A stretch of 64,000 bases of DNA from assembly GCA_965221935.1 (NCBI GenBank), contig CBDCSZ010000003.1, forward strand, positions 42,021 to 106,020, read 5' to 3'. Shown one piece after another: positions 1 to 9,824 of this stretch. This DNA is from JAPOXR01 sp965221935 (GTDB taxonomy: Bacteria; Pseudomonadota; Alphaproteobacteria; Rhodobacterales; Rhodobacteraceae). The position numbers and the translations under genes were made by a program. The notes under the pieces were generated by a model, which saw only the letters and a list, made by a program, of their open reading frames with translations, made no database searches and was not told the DNA's origin. Position 1 is the first letter of the stretch. Each line of letters opens with the position of its first letter.

Positions 1-1
1 G

Positions 2-1329
2 GCGCAGCTGATGGGCGCCGCATCGGCGGATCTGCCGGCGGTTCAACTTGTGGCCGGTCCAATGATGACTTCGGTTCACCGTGGCGAAAGACTCGGCGCT
101 TGCACGGATTGCCGCCGGTTCTGGGCAGACTACCGGGCGGGCAGGATTTCCGTCGGTGAGATTGCTGAGGTTGAGTCGCGCCTTGCAACCACCGCCGGCA
201 CATGCGCGGTCATGGGCACGGCCTCGACCATGGCCTGTGTTGTGGAAACCCTTGGCATGACACTTCCCGGGACCGCGTCGATACCGGCTGTGCACGCCGA
301 CCGGCTTAGAGCGGCGGAGGCGACGGGCGCCTTGGCGGCGAAGCTTGCGGTCAGCGGAGCACGGCCAAGCGATGTCATCACGCGCCGCTCTGTCGAAAAC
401 GCTCTCAGGGTCATGCTGGCCGTCGGCGGATCCACCAATGCTGTGATTCATCTGACTGCAATCGCCGGACGCGCGGGAATTGAACTGCCCTGCAGTGGCT
501 GAACGAGATTTCAGATTCGACGCCTGTGCTGGTGAATCTCAAGCCGACCGGCAGCTGCTACATGGAAGACTTTCACTTTGCCGGCGGTCTGGGGGCGGTT
601 CTCCGCGAGCTGAAACCGCTATTGAATCTCGGCTGCCAGACCGTGACCGGGGAAACGCTGGGAGACCGGATAGATGCGTTTCCGGGCCATGTTGACCGCA
701 ATGTGATTGCGTCGGCGGAGGAACCGCTGGATGCGGTCGGCGGATTGGTCGCCCTTTTTGGCTCACTGGCGCCAAACGGCGCCCTTCTGAAGCGGTCCGC
801 CGCCGCCGCCGCGCTCTTTGAAACAGAGGGAAGGGCGGTCGTGTTTGAGTCGCCGGCCGATCTGGCAAATCGCGTCGATGACCCCGAGCTGGATGTTCAG
901 GCTGACGATATTCTGGTGCTTAAAAACGCCGGCCCCCGCAGCCCATCGGGTATGCCGGAGGCCGGCTATCTTCCAATTCCCAGGAAACTCGCCGCAGCAG
1001 GTGTGCGCGACATGGTCCGGATTTCGGACGCGCGCATGTCGGGGACCGCTTTCGGCACCGTAATTTTGCACGTAACGCCCGAGGCGGCTGTTGACGGACC
1101 GTTCGCACTGCTACAGGACGGCGACCGGATCGCGCTGTCGGTCAAGGACAAAATGATTGATCTGCTCGTGCCCGACGAAGAAATGACCCGCCGCCGCCAA
1201 ACCGCCGATTTCCGGACAGCGCCGCCAAAACAGCGCCGAGGTTATTCGAAACTCTATGCTGACGAGGTTCTGCAGGCCGACCAAGGCTGCGATTTTCGTT
1301 TTCTTCTGCCGCTGCGCGGAAAGTCGTAG
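2..1329 (+). pseudogene. IlvD/Edd-family dehydratase, 5' end off window, frameshifted
   Basis: This is the C-terminal two thirds of a dihydroxy-acid/sugar-acid dehydratase, a family that uses an iron-sulfur cluster to dehydrate dihydroxy acids. The first reading frame carries the family signatures GERLGACTDCRRFW and TTAGTCAVMGTAST, with the cluster-type cysteines, and GGSTNAVIHLTAIAGR. It ends prematurely at 502. The sequence resumes one frame over with LQWLNEIS, then VLVNLKPTG and YMEDFHFAGG, and runs to a normal family C-terminus containing VLQADQGCDF. Adding one C to the CCC at 488-490 would rejoin the two halves without loss, so this is a single-base lesion. I cannot separate IlvD proper from arabonate- or xylonate-type dehydratases. 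The start codon lies before the window. Function is probably lost unless the indel is a sequencing error. Confidence 0.85.
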
Positions 1330-1381
1330 CGGCCTGCCAACAGTCGCTGGCAGCGCTCCGCCTACAATGCCCTGATTGCCG

Positions 1382-2758
1382 ATGGACAGATCACAGGACT
1401 TTCGTGTCGGGTCAATTCCCGGCCATTTTCGGCGAATGGCGGTGCCAACCGCGATCGGCATGGTGTTCACGACGCTGTATAATGTTGTTGACAGTTATTT
1501 TGCCGGGCTCCTCTCAACAGATGCTCTCGCCGGGCTGGCGATTTCTTTCCACGTGTTTTTTCTGCTGGTTTCGGTCGGTTTCGGGGTCAACGCGGCAATG
1601 GGTGCGCTTGTCGGCCGTGCTCTCGGCGCCAACCACCCCAGGAGGGCCAAGCGGATTGCGTGCCAAGGTCTCAGTTTCGCCGTCATCATTTCGCTGCTGT
1701 TGACTGCCGCCGGATATGCGCTGGCGCCGCTCATGGTCCGCGCGGTGTCCGACCCCGGCCCGTTCCGTGACTTGGCGATCGCGTATCTGGATTTGTTTCT
1801 CATTGCCGTTCCGGCGTTTCTGATCACCTTCTCGGCGAACGGGGTTCTGACAGCGCAGGGCGATGCGGTGTCGATGCAGCGGGCGCAGATCGCCGCGTTT
1901 TTCGGCAATGTCATGCTGAACCCGCTGATGATCTTCGGGATCCCCGGCCTGTTCGGCGGAATTGGGTTTAACGGCATTGCTCTTTCGACCCTCACCGTCC
2001 AATCCGCGGTGATGGTCTACATTCTGATACGGGTGTCGCGCTCGTCAGTCATGAGACATGGATCGCCGACAGTCTATCAGCCGCGTCCGAGAAACTACCG
2101 CGAGATTTTCGACTTAGCATTGCCGACGAGTTCGGCAATGGCTGTTATGCTGTTCGGATCGTTCATTGTGCAGCTTTACTTGAAACAGTTTGGGCCGGAA
2201 GCGATTGCGGCCTACGGCGTCGCACTGCGCATCGAACAGCTGCTGCTGCTGCCGGGATTTGGACTGACGATCGCCTTGCTGCCGATCGCGGCGCAGAATC
2301 TTGGGGCCTGTGAATACGACCGGGTGAGGCAGTCGTTTGCGTTTTGCTGCAAGGCAGGCATTGCGCTTATGTTCGGGGCGGCGATGATCCTGTGGTTTGC
2401 CGGCCGGCCGGCGATGGGTTTGTTCACCGACGATCCGGAAGTCATTCGGATTGGGGGAAACTACCTCAATGTCGATGGCTTTATGCTTCCCGTCTACATC
2501 TTGCTGTTTGCCATGAATTCGCTGCTGCAGGCCTTTAAGCGGCCGATATACACGCTGTGGATCGGACTTTACCGGCAAGGCGCCGGCATTGCCCTTTTCT
2601 CGGGCATCTATGTGCTTGTGTTTGGAATGGACAGCTGGGGCGTCTGGTTTGGCATAGCGACCAGTGTCGTGACCGGATGTCTGCTGGCTTTTGCGGTCAC
2701 AGCGCATGTGGCGCGCAAGGAAATCGGCGGGATATTTCATCGCCCGGCAGCCGATTGA
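1382..2758 (+). CDS. MATE-family multidrug/toxin efflux transporter
   Basis: The 458-residue inner-membrane protein is built almost entirely of hydrophobic segments, about twelve, in the usual MATE length range. Typical features are an early TLYNVVDSYFAG segment, GFGVNAAMGALVGRALGAN in the first bundle, and a second bundle that starts with LALPTSSAMAVMLFGSF. MATE proteins export cationic drugs or metabolites by Na+ or H+ antiport; the substrate cannot be read from sequence. The ATG at 1382 is chosen over a TTG two codons upstream; neither has a strong ribosome binding site. It lies 52 bp behind the broken dehydratase on the same strand and converges with the acyl-CoA dehydrogenase gene. Confidence 0.9.
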   Translation: MDRSQDFRVGSIPGHFRRMAVPTAIGMVFTTLYNVVDSYFAGLLSTDALAGLAISFHVFFLLVSVGFGVNAAMGALVGRALGANHPRRAKRIACQGLSFAVIISLLLTAAGYALAPLMVRAVSDPGPFRDLAIAYLDLFLIAVPAFLITFSANGVLTAQGDAVSMQRAQIAAFFGNVMLNPLMIFGIPGLFGGIGFNGIALSTLTVQSAVMVYILIRVSRSSVMRHGSPTVYQPRPRNYREIFDLALPTSSAMAVMLFGSFIVQLYLKQFGPEAIAAYGVALRIEQLLLLPGFGLTIALLPIAAQNLGACEYDRVRQSFAFCCKAGIALMFGAAMILWFAGRPAMGLFTDDPEVIRIGGNYLNVDGFMLPVYILLFAMNSLLQAFKRPIYTLWIGLYRQGAGIALFSGIYVLVFGMDSWGVWFGIATSVVTGCLLAFAVTAHVARKEIGGIFHRPAAD

Positions 2759-2781
2759 CCGGTGCCGTCCAGCGGTCGGCT

Positions 2782-3939
2782 TCAGTCGTCCAGAGACCGC
2801 GCGATCAGCTCCTTCATGATCTCATTGGTGCCGCCATAGATCATTTGCACCCTGGCGTCGGCGTAGAGGCGGGCGATCGGGCATTCCATCATGTAGCCGA
2901 ACCCGCCGTGCAGTTGCAGACACTCATGCATAACCTCGTTCTGTGACTGGCTGCCCCAGAATTTCGCCATCGACGCGGTTGCCGGATCCAGCTGTCCGGC
3001 CTCCAGCCTGCCGATACAGTCATTCACAAATGAGCGCAGCAGCTCACACTTGGTCTTCACCTCGGCCAGTTTGAACCGGGTGTTCTGGAAGTCCATGACA
3101 CGCTGGCCGAACGCCTTTCGCTGCTTGACATATTTTGTGGTCTCATCAAGCGCGAAATCCATAGCGCCCAAGGCTGCGATTCCGATGATCAGCCTCTCCC
3201 ATGGAAGCTGGCGCATCATCTGGTAAAACCCTTTTCCTTCTTCATCTCCGAGAAGATTTGTCATCGGCACTTTGGCGTCATCAAAGAAAAGCTCGGCGGT
3301 GTCATTGCCGCGCAGCCCAAGCTTTTCGAGCCGCCTTCCCCTACTGAAGCCATCAGTTTCCGCGGTCTCGACGACCACGAGCGAGATTCCTTTGGCGCCG
3401 GCCCTGCGATCGGTTTTGACCGCGACAACAATGAGGTCAGCTGTCATCCCGTTTGTGATGAAGGTTTTCGATCCCTTGATCCGGTATTGGTTGCCGTCCT
3501 GCTCCGCCACGGTCTGAATCGCCTGAAGATCCGATCCTCCGCCGGGCTCTGACATGGCCAGCGCGGCCACCGATTCGCCGCTGACCAGAGGCGGCAGCCA
3601 GCGGCGTTTCTGATCGTCACTGCCGAAGGCAAGAATGTAGTGCATGACGATTGAATGAATGCCGAAACCCCATCCGCTGTCGCCGCAGCGCGCCTGTTCG
3701 TAGATGACAACGGAGTCAAATCCGTAACTGCCTTCGCTTCCGCCGTAGGTTTCCGGGACCGAGCCGCCGTTGATTCCCGCTTCACCCGCCTTCAGCCAGA
3801 AGTCGCGGTCACACACGCCTTCGCTCGCCCACCGGTCAATATTGGGCGCCATTTCCTTGGCAAAGAACCGGCGCACGCTCTCGGCGAAAATGCCGTGTTC
3901 TTCCTCATTCCAGCTGGCGGTCGAGGTAAAAAGGCTCAT
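2782..3939 (-). CDS. Acyl-CoA dehydrogenase, long-chain (LCAD)-like
   Basis: This 385-residue flavoenzyme should oxidise acyl-CoA to trans-2-enoyl-CoA, passing electrons to ETF. The FAD/substrate motif ALAMSEPGGGSDL and the C-terminal signature LHGGFGYMMECPIARLY are present. At the position where medium-chain enzymes have the catalytic Glu (IYEGT), this protein reads IYGGTNEIMKELIA, as in long-chain and isovaleryl enzymes, where the base sits elsewhere in the fold. That is why I call it LCAD-like rather than defective. I start it at the ATG at 3939; a TTG at 3981 only adds 14 residues with no family resemblance. It is divergent from the glycerate kinase gene with a short shared intergenic region. 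Confidence 0.9.
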   Translation of the reverse strand: MSLFTSTASWNEEEHGIFAESVRRFFAKEMAPNIDRWASEGVCDRDFWLKAGEAGINGGSVPETYGGSEGSYGFDSVVIYEQARCGDSGWGFGIHSIVMHYILAFGSDDQKRRWLPPLVSGESVAALAMSEPGGGSDLQAIQTVAEQDGNQYRIKGSKTFITNGMTADLIVVAVKTDRRAGAKGISLVVVETAETDGFSRGRRLEKLGLRGNDTAELFFDDAKVPMTNLLGDEEGKGFYQMMRQLPWERLIIGIAALGAMDFALDETTKYVKQRKAFGQRVMDFQNTRFKLAEVKTKCELLRSFVNDCIGRLEAGQLDPATASMAKFWGSQSQNEVMHECLQLHGGFGYMMECPIARLYADARVQMIYGGTNEIMKELIARSLDD

Positions 3940-4044
3940 CGCGGCGATCCTTGTGGCGTGTTCAACGAAGACTCGCTGCAATCATAACGGTTTGCTCCGG
4001 AAGCCCAAATACCGGAATTCCGGCTAAGGGTGGACACTGTGCGC

Positions 4045-5349
4045 ATGCCGGGGCATGTCAGCGGCGATGCGGAGTGCGGAGCGGTGGAAGTGCGGGACGA
4101 CAGATCGATTCTCCGGGAATTGTTCGCAACCGCGGTGGCTGCGGCCGATCCGGGCCCGGCTCTTCTTCGGTTCCTTCCCGAACCATCGGACCAGCCAATT
4201 GTTGCGGTCGGAGCAGGCAAGGCTTCGCCTTCCATGGCGCATGCGCTGAATGCGTATTGGCCCGGCCCGGTCAAGGGCGCGGTTATCACGCCTTACGGCA
4301 ATTCCCGTGACGCCGGCAGAATTGACGTCATTGAAGCGCGCCACCCGGTTCCGGACCGCAATGGCCTGACGGCGGCGCTGCATTTGCGGGAGCTGGTTTT
4401 CGGCCTTGGGCCGGATGACCTCGTGACAGCTTTGATTTCCGGCGGCGGATCGTCTTTGCTGCCGTGCCCGCCCAAGGGGCTTACGCTCGACGACGAAGTT
4501 GCGCTGAACAAGGCCTTGCTCGAATCCGGGGCGCCGATTTCGGCGATGAATGCAATTCGCAAGCAGGTGTCCTTGATCAAGGGAGGCCGACTGGCGGCCC
4601 TGGCCGCCCCGGCGCGCGTCATGACCTACATTGTCTCGGATGTTCCCGGCGACGACCCGGCGCAGGTCGCTTCCGGTCCGACCGTCGCCGACGAAAAGGA
4701 CGCGCAGGATGCCGTTGCCCTGATTGAGCGTTACCGGATTGAGCTGCCTCGTCGGATCATGCGCCACATCCTGTCTGAATCGGACCCGGCCCCGCTGCCG
4801 ACCGACCCGGCATTTGTCAGTTCCGAGACACAGATTATCGCTTCGGCTGACCTGGTGCTGCGGGCGGCGGCCGAAACAGCAAGAGTTGCCGGACTGAAGC
4901 CGGTGATCATCTCTGACGCATTTGAAGGCGAAGCCCGAGAAGTGGGCCGGGTCATGGCAGCACTCGCCAAGGATGTTTCGCGACATGGCCGCCTTGCTGT
5001 GAAACCGGCGGTTCTGTTGTCGGGAGGAGAGACATCTGTGACAGTGCACGGCAGCGGTAAGGGCGGCCGGAACACCGAGTTCCTGCTTTCATTCGCGCTG
5101 GAAATTGAGGGTTGGAAGGGAATCACCGCTCTGGCCGCGGACACAGATGGAATAGACGGCTCCGGCGGTCACGCGGGAGCGATCGCCGATGGCTTGACCA
5201 GGACGCAAATCGCCGCCGCCGGCAAAGACCCAGCGGCGCTGCTGAATGAAAACAATTCCTATGCGGCGTTTGATGCGGCTCAGGCGCTGTTGGTGACCGG
5301 TCCGACGGGCACAAATGTGAATGACTTCAGGGCGGTGATTGTACGCTGA
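4045..5349 (+). CDS. Glycerate 2-kinase, DUF4147/MOFRL family
   Basis: The roughly 434-residue protein matches the glycerate 2-kinase (GckA/TtuD) family, which phosphorylates D-glycerate to 2-phosphoglycerate in serine-cycle, tartrate or glyoxylate metabolism. Early homologues were misnamed hydroxypyruvate reductase. Visible signatures are VAVGAGKASPSMAHAL, LISGGGSSLLPCP, NAIRKQVSLIKGGRLA and SDVPGDDPAQVASGPT in the N-terminal domain, and LLSGGETSVTVHG, GKGGRNTEFLLSFAL and ADTDGIDGSGGHAGA in the C-terminal MOFRL domain. The ATG at 4045 follows a GGGTGGA stretch; a GTG at 4030 is the alternative start. No other glycerate-pathway gene is adjacent, so the physiological role is open. Confidence 0.9.
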   Translation: MPGHVSGDAECGAVEVRDDRSILRELFATAVAAADPGPALLRFLPEPSDQPIVAVGAGKASPSMAHALNAYWPGPVKGAVITPYGNSRDAGRIDVIEARHPVPDRNGLTAALHLRELVFGLGPDDLVTALISGGGSSLLPCPPKGLTLDDEVALNKALLESGAPISAMNAIRKQVSLIKGGRLAALAAPARVMTYIVSDVPGDDPAQVASGPTVADEKDAQDAVALIERYRIELPRRIMRHILSESDPAPLPTDPAFVSSETQIIASADLVLRAAAETARVAGLKPVIISDAFEGEAREVGRVMAALAKDVSRHGRLAVKPAVLLSGGETSVTVHGSGKGGRNTEFLLSFALEIEGWKGITALAADTDGIDGSGGHAGAIADGLTRTQIAAAGKDPAALLNENNSYAAFDAAQALLVTGPTGTNVNDFRAVIVR

Positions 5350-6187
5350 ATTGGTCTGCGGGTTCCAAGCGCCGCGCCAGGGATTGCATGCCCGACCGCC
5401 GGATTGGCCATGACCGGCGCGACCCACTTCACAGAACGTGCGCGAAATTCCGAGCAGGGCTTCAGTTTTCGCTGCCTCGGAATCTGCGCCGTGCAGGCAC
5501 CTGTTTGCTGCAGCTGCAAAAGGCCCGTGTTTTCCGGAAAGATTGCGCACAGCCAAGGCCAGAATCCGTCCGCCCGCGCTGGCAATTCCACACCAGCCAC
5601 CGCAGCCGCTGAATATGCGCTGGATTCAGTAACGGGCCCATGAAAAACCGAAACGGAATTTCGGCGGTTGGGTCGTTGCCGACCGGAATTTCTGAAACTT
5701 TCAGGGAGCGGCTGTCCATCCCGCCGGAGATCAGTATCCAAGGCTGTCAGCTTTCCGGGCGGCGGCCGTCGTGATCAGCCACGTGCAATATCCGGCAACC
5801 GGGAGACGGAAAAAAACTGCGGCGACATGTCCGGGCGGACCAAAGGACCGCCTCTGTTCAGCAAGGCACGACGGGTCCGGCACTCAGGAAAAGCCGCCCA
5901 GAGCGGAAACGGAAAACCGCATCAACCATTGGGCCTCGGCGGGCGCATTCAATTCAAGGCTATTGGCAGCAATTGCCAATAGGACCTCGTTTGGACTGAG
6001 AACACATATGCCAAATGCCGCAGCGGCTGGCGAGGCTCCAATACCCGACACCTCTGCGGCCACATTCAGCAGGCGCCAAGTTTTCTGAGGATGGCTGCAC
6101 GAGACGGCCGGTCTTGAATCCGCTTGCAGTTCTTTGTCGGTCAAGCGATGTGCCGGCGGCAATGCAACAGGTGGATTGGTCAAGGCA
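5350..6187. other. Gene-free stretch (838 bp)
   Basis: I find no ORF here with recognisable family resemblance, no tRNA or known structural RNA motif, and no terminator with a clear T-run. Open frames exist on both strands but have shadow-like, Arg/Pro/Ser-rich composition. It may be decayed sequence or carry the upstream region of the HAD gene. Confidence 0.5.
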
Positions 6188-6910
6188 ATGCGCATTTCTG
6201 ATCACAAGGCTCTCACTTTCGACTGCTACGGCACATTGGTTGATTGGGAGACGGGTATAGTTGAAAATCTCGCTCAGCTGACTGACCGGACAGGCTGCAA
6301 TCTGACAAAAAATGACATTCTTGAAGCGCACGCTGACCAAGAGGCTTCCCAGCAGCGGTTCACACCATCAATGCCCTATTCCGGACTGCTGGCGGTTGTC
6401 TATCGCCGATTGGCCGAATTGTGGGACACAAAAGTGTCGTGGGACGAGTGCCTCGCCTATGGCAATTCAGTCGGCGACTGGCCAGCATTCGCTGACAGCG
6501 CCGAGTCTCTGGCGCTGCTCAAGCAAAGGTTCAAACTGGTGATCCTTTCCAATGTCGACAATCACAGCTTTGCGCGGTCTAACGAAAAGCTCGGTGTGGA
6601 ATTCGACGCGGTGTTCACTGCCGAGGATATCGGCTCGTACAAACCGTCTCCGCGGAACTTCCGCTATTTGTTGGAGCAGCTGGCGCGGCGCAACATTGGC
6701 AGCGGAGATGTCCTGCACGTGGCTGAGAGCCTGTACCACGACCATATTCCCGCAAAACAGATCGGGCTGGACAACTGCTGGATTTACCGGCGCCAGGAAC
6801 AGAAGGGTTTCGGCGCAGCCAGAGATCCGGGAACCATGCCACAGACCGATTTTGTTTTTGGCTCCATGCGTGAGTTTGCGGAGGCTGCCACCAAAGAAGA
6901 CGAAGCTTGA
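6188..6910 (+). CDS. HAD-superfamily hydrolase, haloacid dehalogenase type II-like
   Basis: The 240-residue soluble protein has the complete HAD catalytic set: motif I LTFDCYGTLVDWE with the nucleophile Asp12, motif II Ser in VILSNVDNHSF, motif III Lys in YKPSPRNF, and a late acidic motif near HVAESLYHDHIPAKQIG. The motif I form and the HVAESLYHD segment fit the type II haloacid dehalogenase subgroup, which hydrolyses 2-haloacids or phosphate esters. Substrate prediction from sequence is unreliable in this superfamily. The ATG at 6188 starts just before motif I; a TTG at 6134 would add 18 unrelated residues. It stands alone between two gene-poor blocks. Confidence 0.87.
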   Translation: MRISDHKALTFDCYGTLVDWETGIVENLAQLTDRTGCNLTKNDILEAHADQEASQQRFTPSMPYSGLLAVVYRRLAELWDTKVSWDECLAYGNSVGDWPAFADSAESLALLKQRFKLVILSNVDNHSFARSNEKLGVEFDAVFTAEDIGSYKPSPRNFRYLLEQLARRNIGSGDVLHVAESLYHDHIPAKQIGLDNCWIYRRQEQKGFGAARDPGTMPQTDFVFGSMREFAEAATKEDEA

Positions 6911-7908
6911 TTCGCCTGCGGCGCCTCAGAAACGAACGCAAGCGCTTGGCGCACGGGATGAACGGGCAAGTTGATTTCCGCGGCAGAATTCACGCCACAA
7001 ACCGGGCTGGCCGCGCACCTTAGTCGGATTTGGAGGAGCGGGGCAAAGTCTTGGTCCTGCCTAGTCCCGTGCGACAACGGCGGCGGTTCACCGGTTGTTG
7101 AGTGCGCCTTGCCCTGCACTGGGCACAGTCCAAGGATGTGTTTCGACTTACTCCGCGACCGCGTTTTCAAGCGGAGCATGCGGCATTCCAATACCGGGGA
7201 AAGAGTTCGACGGTCCCGCGCGCGGCGTTCAGTGCGAGTTTGGTCGGATGCCGAGACTTGACCGCGGGATAGCGAGATTCGTCCTCAGAGAACTGATCGA
7301 AGCGCTTGGTCCGGTCAGCATTTCCAGTCAGTGCGTTGCGGGTCAGTCGGCGGATGAATTCGGCAATATTTTCATCAATTCCCTCGCCATTGATTACCCT
7401 GGCGCTGCCGCGAACGCTCGCTTTCCCGTGTTTTTTCCGGGATGGACACCGAAAACCCGGCTTGTGTCCGCGGGGATTCTTCGAGTGTCGACTGCGCATG
7501 GAAACCGGAGTGCGCACCGGTTTCTGTTTCCGGCCTTCTGCCACTGCGGGCCGGTGATGGTCCGGCTGTGAGCTCGCACCATACTGCGGATTGATTCCGG
7601 CCTCGACCGCGACGCGGTCATGTTTTGGTGCGAGCGGTCCGAGTGGGTGGAACACTTCATGCGCCCGGATCAGAATGTCGGTTCGACGCATCCATTTCGT
7701 TTGTCAGGCACCAGCATGAATCCGGCTCCCGGCTGACCGCGCCACACCCGGAACTGGTTTGCAATCCGCAGCGCCGGCAACGCCATGGCGCGGCGGGAAC
7801 AGTGAGCGATTCTCCCAAACTTGCAATTGGTGACCACTTTCAGTCGTTTGACAGGACCCGCTGCGAGCCATAAAATTTCTGCAAACTGGATCCCGGGGAG
7901 AGAGGCTG
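6911..7908. other. Gene-free stretch (998 bp) with one strong hairpin
   Basis: No ORF here resembles a known family, and I see no tRNA, tmRNA, RNase P or SRP signature. The one structured element is the 8-bp hairpin at 7501-7524, listed separately. The last 100 bases should hold the promoter of the phosphate transporter operon. Confidence 0.5.
7501..7532 (+). terminator. Possible Rho-independent terminator hairpin
   Basis: GAAACCGG (7501-7508) pairs perfectly with CCGGTTTC (7517-7524) around an 8-base loop. A broken T-rich tail (TGTTTCC) follows. The stem is convincing and the tail weak. It lies about 590 bp after the HAD gene with no gene in between, so what it would terminate is unclear. 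Confidence 0.35.
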
Positions 7909-9171
7909 GTGGACCCTGCACTCACCGTCGCTTTGGCCGCCGCCGTCATTGCGGGCCTTTATATGGCCTGGGCCATTGGCGCCAACGATGTCGCGAACTC
8001 AATGGGAACATCGGTCGGCTCCGGGGCACTGACGGTCGGCGCAGCCATAGTGATCGCCGGTGTTTTCGAATTCCTCGGGGCTTTTCTCGCCGGCGGCGAG
8101 GTGACCGCGACAGTCCGCAAGGGCATCATCGAAATCGGCATGCTCGAAGATGAGCCGGACACTCTGGTGTTCGGCATGCTTGCTGCGCTGCTGGCGGCCG
8201 CAATCTGGCTGACGGCCGCCTCCAGGTTTGGCTGGCCGGTGTCGACCACGCATTCGATTGTCGGCGCGATCATCGGTTTTGCCCTGGTCGCGGTCGGCTC
8301 CGAGGCCGTCAAATGGGGCGGTGTGGTCACAATTGCCGCCAGCTGGGTGGTCACGCCCGTCATCGCTGGAGTGATTTCGTACTTGCTGATCCTCAGCGTG
8401 CAACGGCTCATCTTCAACCGTGACGATCCCGCCGCGGCGGCGCAACGGTATGTTCCGTATTATATCTTCCTTGCCGTGTTCGCGACCGCGACTGTTACCT
8501 TCGTCAAGGGGCTGAAGCATGTCGGCCTCGACCTCGGTATGCCGCAGGCGCTCCTCTATTCGGTGACGGCGGCGGCTGCGGTCAGCCTCGCCGGCCGCTT
8601 GGCAATCAACCGCGTGAGCTTTGCCGCGGGCGGCGGAATGCTGGGCGGGCAGTCACGCTATGCCAATGTGGAGCGGGCTTTTGCCGTGCTGATGATCGTG
8701 ACCGCGTCGGGCATGGCGTTCGCACACGGCTCCAACGATGTCGCAAACGCCATCGGCCCGGTCGCGGCGATCGTCGGAGTAGTGACCACTGGAGGTGTTG
8801 CCGCCAAGTCCGCGGTGCCGTCATGGGTCCTGCTTGTCGGCGCAGTTGGAATTGTCGTCGGCCTCGCGACATTCGGATACCGGGTGATGGCAACCATCGG
8901 CAGGAAAATCACGGAACTTACGCCGAGTCGGGGCTTCGCCGCCGAATTCGCCGCCGCGACCACCGTGGTCGTGGCCAGCGGCACCGGCTTGCCGGTTTCG
9001 ACGACCCAGACCCTCGTCGGCGCCGTGATAGGCGTCGGGCTGGCCCGCGGCACCGGCGCGCTCGACTTCGGCGTCGTGCGTGCGATCATTCTGTCTTGGG
9101 TCGTGACTCTCCCGGTCGGCGGCGCGCTGTCGATACTGATTTTCCTGATACTCTCCAAGTTCATGGGGTAG
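7909..9171 (+). CDS. pit: PiT-family inorganic phosphate transporter
   Basis: The 420-residue, roughly ten-segment membrane protein carries the two PiT signature repeats, GANDVANSMGTSVGSG near residue 24 and GSNDVANAIGPVAAIVG near residue 275. The flanking SxxWVVTPV and SWVVTLPVGG helices are typical. PiT proteins import phosphate, often as a metal-phosphate complex, driven by H+ or Na+. The start is GTG at 7909, supported by a GGGGAGAGAGG ribosome binding site 7-17 bases upstream. It is followed after 11 bp by the GPP34-like gene and forms an obvious two-gene operon. The usual DUF47/PhoU-like PiT partner is absent. Confidence 0.93.
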   Translation: MDPALTVALAAAVIAGLYMAWAIGANDVANSMGTSVGSGALTVGAAIVIAGVFEFLGAFLAGGEVTATVRKGIIEIGMLEDEPDTLVFGMLAALLAAAIWLTAASRFGWPVSTTHSIVGAIIGFALVAVGSEAVKWGGVVTIAASWVVTPVIAGVISYLLILSVQRLIFNRDDPAAAAQRYVPYYIFLAVFATATVTFVKGLKHVGLDLGMPQALLYSVTAAAAVSLAGRLAINRVSFAAGGGMLGGQSRYANVERAFAVLMIVTASGMAFAHGSNDVANAIGPVAAIVGVVTTGGVAAKSAVPSWVLLVGAVGIVVGLATFGYRVMATIGRKITELTPSRGFAAEFAAATTVVVASGTGLPVSTTQTLVGAVIGVGLARGTGALDFGVVRAIILSWVVTLPVGGALSILIFLILSKFMG

Positions 9172-9182
9172 GACCGCGCAAG

Positions 9183-9824
9183 ATGCGATTTGCTGAAGAG
9201 TTTCTGCTGCTTCTACGCAGCGAGGACGGCGCGCTGTCGGGAGCGGCGGAATGGCTGGTGCGGCCGGCTCTCGGAGCCGCAGTGCTCATGGACCTCGCGG
9301 TCGAGCGCCGCATCGATACCGATGCCGACAGGCTTTTCCTCATCGACCCGACACCGGTCGGCGATTCCCTTCTCGACCCGATGCTTGCCGAAATCGCGGC
9401 GGCGAATAAAACCCACGACGCCCTCTACTGGGTGGATCATGCGTCCCGGCACGCCGAAGAGATCCGCAAGACCGCTCTATCACGGCTGACCGGAAAGAAC
9501 GTGCTCAAACTCCAGGACAACCGTTTCCTGTGGATCTTCGGAACCCGGCGCTATGCTCTTGTCGACGCCGACGCCGAAAGTTTGCTGGTGGAGCGTATCA
9601 GATCAGTCTTGCTGACCGACGAAATCCCGCACCCGAACGATGTCGTGATCATCACTCTAGCGGATGGCTGCGGCCTCATCGCCTCACTGCTTGCGCCGGA
9701 CGAGCTGGACCGAGCCGTGCCGCGGCTCGAGCTCGTGCAGAAAATGGATCTGATCGGACGGGCGTTCCTTGAAGCGATGGAGCTCGCCGTCATGCCGGCT
9801 GCGAAGAAGATCGGTCGCGACTGA
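9183..9824 (+). CDS. GPP34 (GOLPH3/Vps74-like) family protein
   Basis: The 213-residue all-alpha protein matches the GPP34 fold family. It opens with FAEEFLLLLRSEDGAL, then LGAAVLMDLAVERRIDTDADRL, and ends in helices typical of the family (DVVIITLADGCGLIASLL, FLEAMELAVMP). Eukaryotic members bind phosphatidylinositol 4-phosphate and retain Golgi enzymes; bacterial members are mostly uncharacterised and best known from actinomycetes. There is no signal peptide or membrane segment, so it is probably cytosolic and may be membrane-peripheral. Its gene starts 11 bp after the phosphate transporter stop, which suggests co-expression and perhaps a function at the same membrane. The functional link is inference. 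Confidence 0.8.
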   Translation: MRFAEEFLLLLRSEDGALSGAAEWLVRPALGAAVLMDLAVERRIDTDADRLFLIDPTPVGDSLLDPMLAEIAAANKTHDALYWVDHASRHAEEIRKTALSRLTGKNVLKLQDNRFLWIFGTRRYALVDADAESLLVERIRSVLLTDEIPHPNDVVIITLADGCGLIASLLAPDELDRAVPRLELVQKMDLIGRAFLEAMELAVMPAAKKIGRD

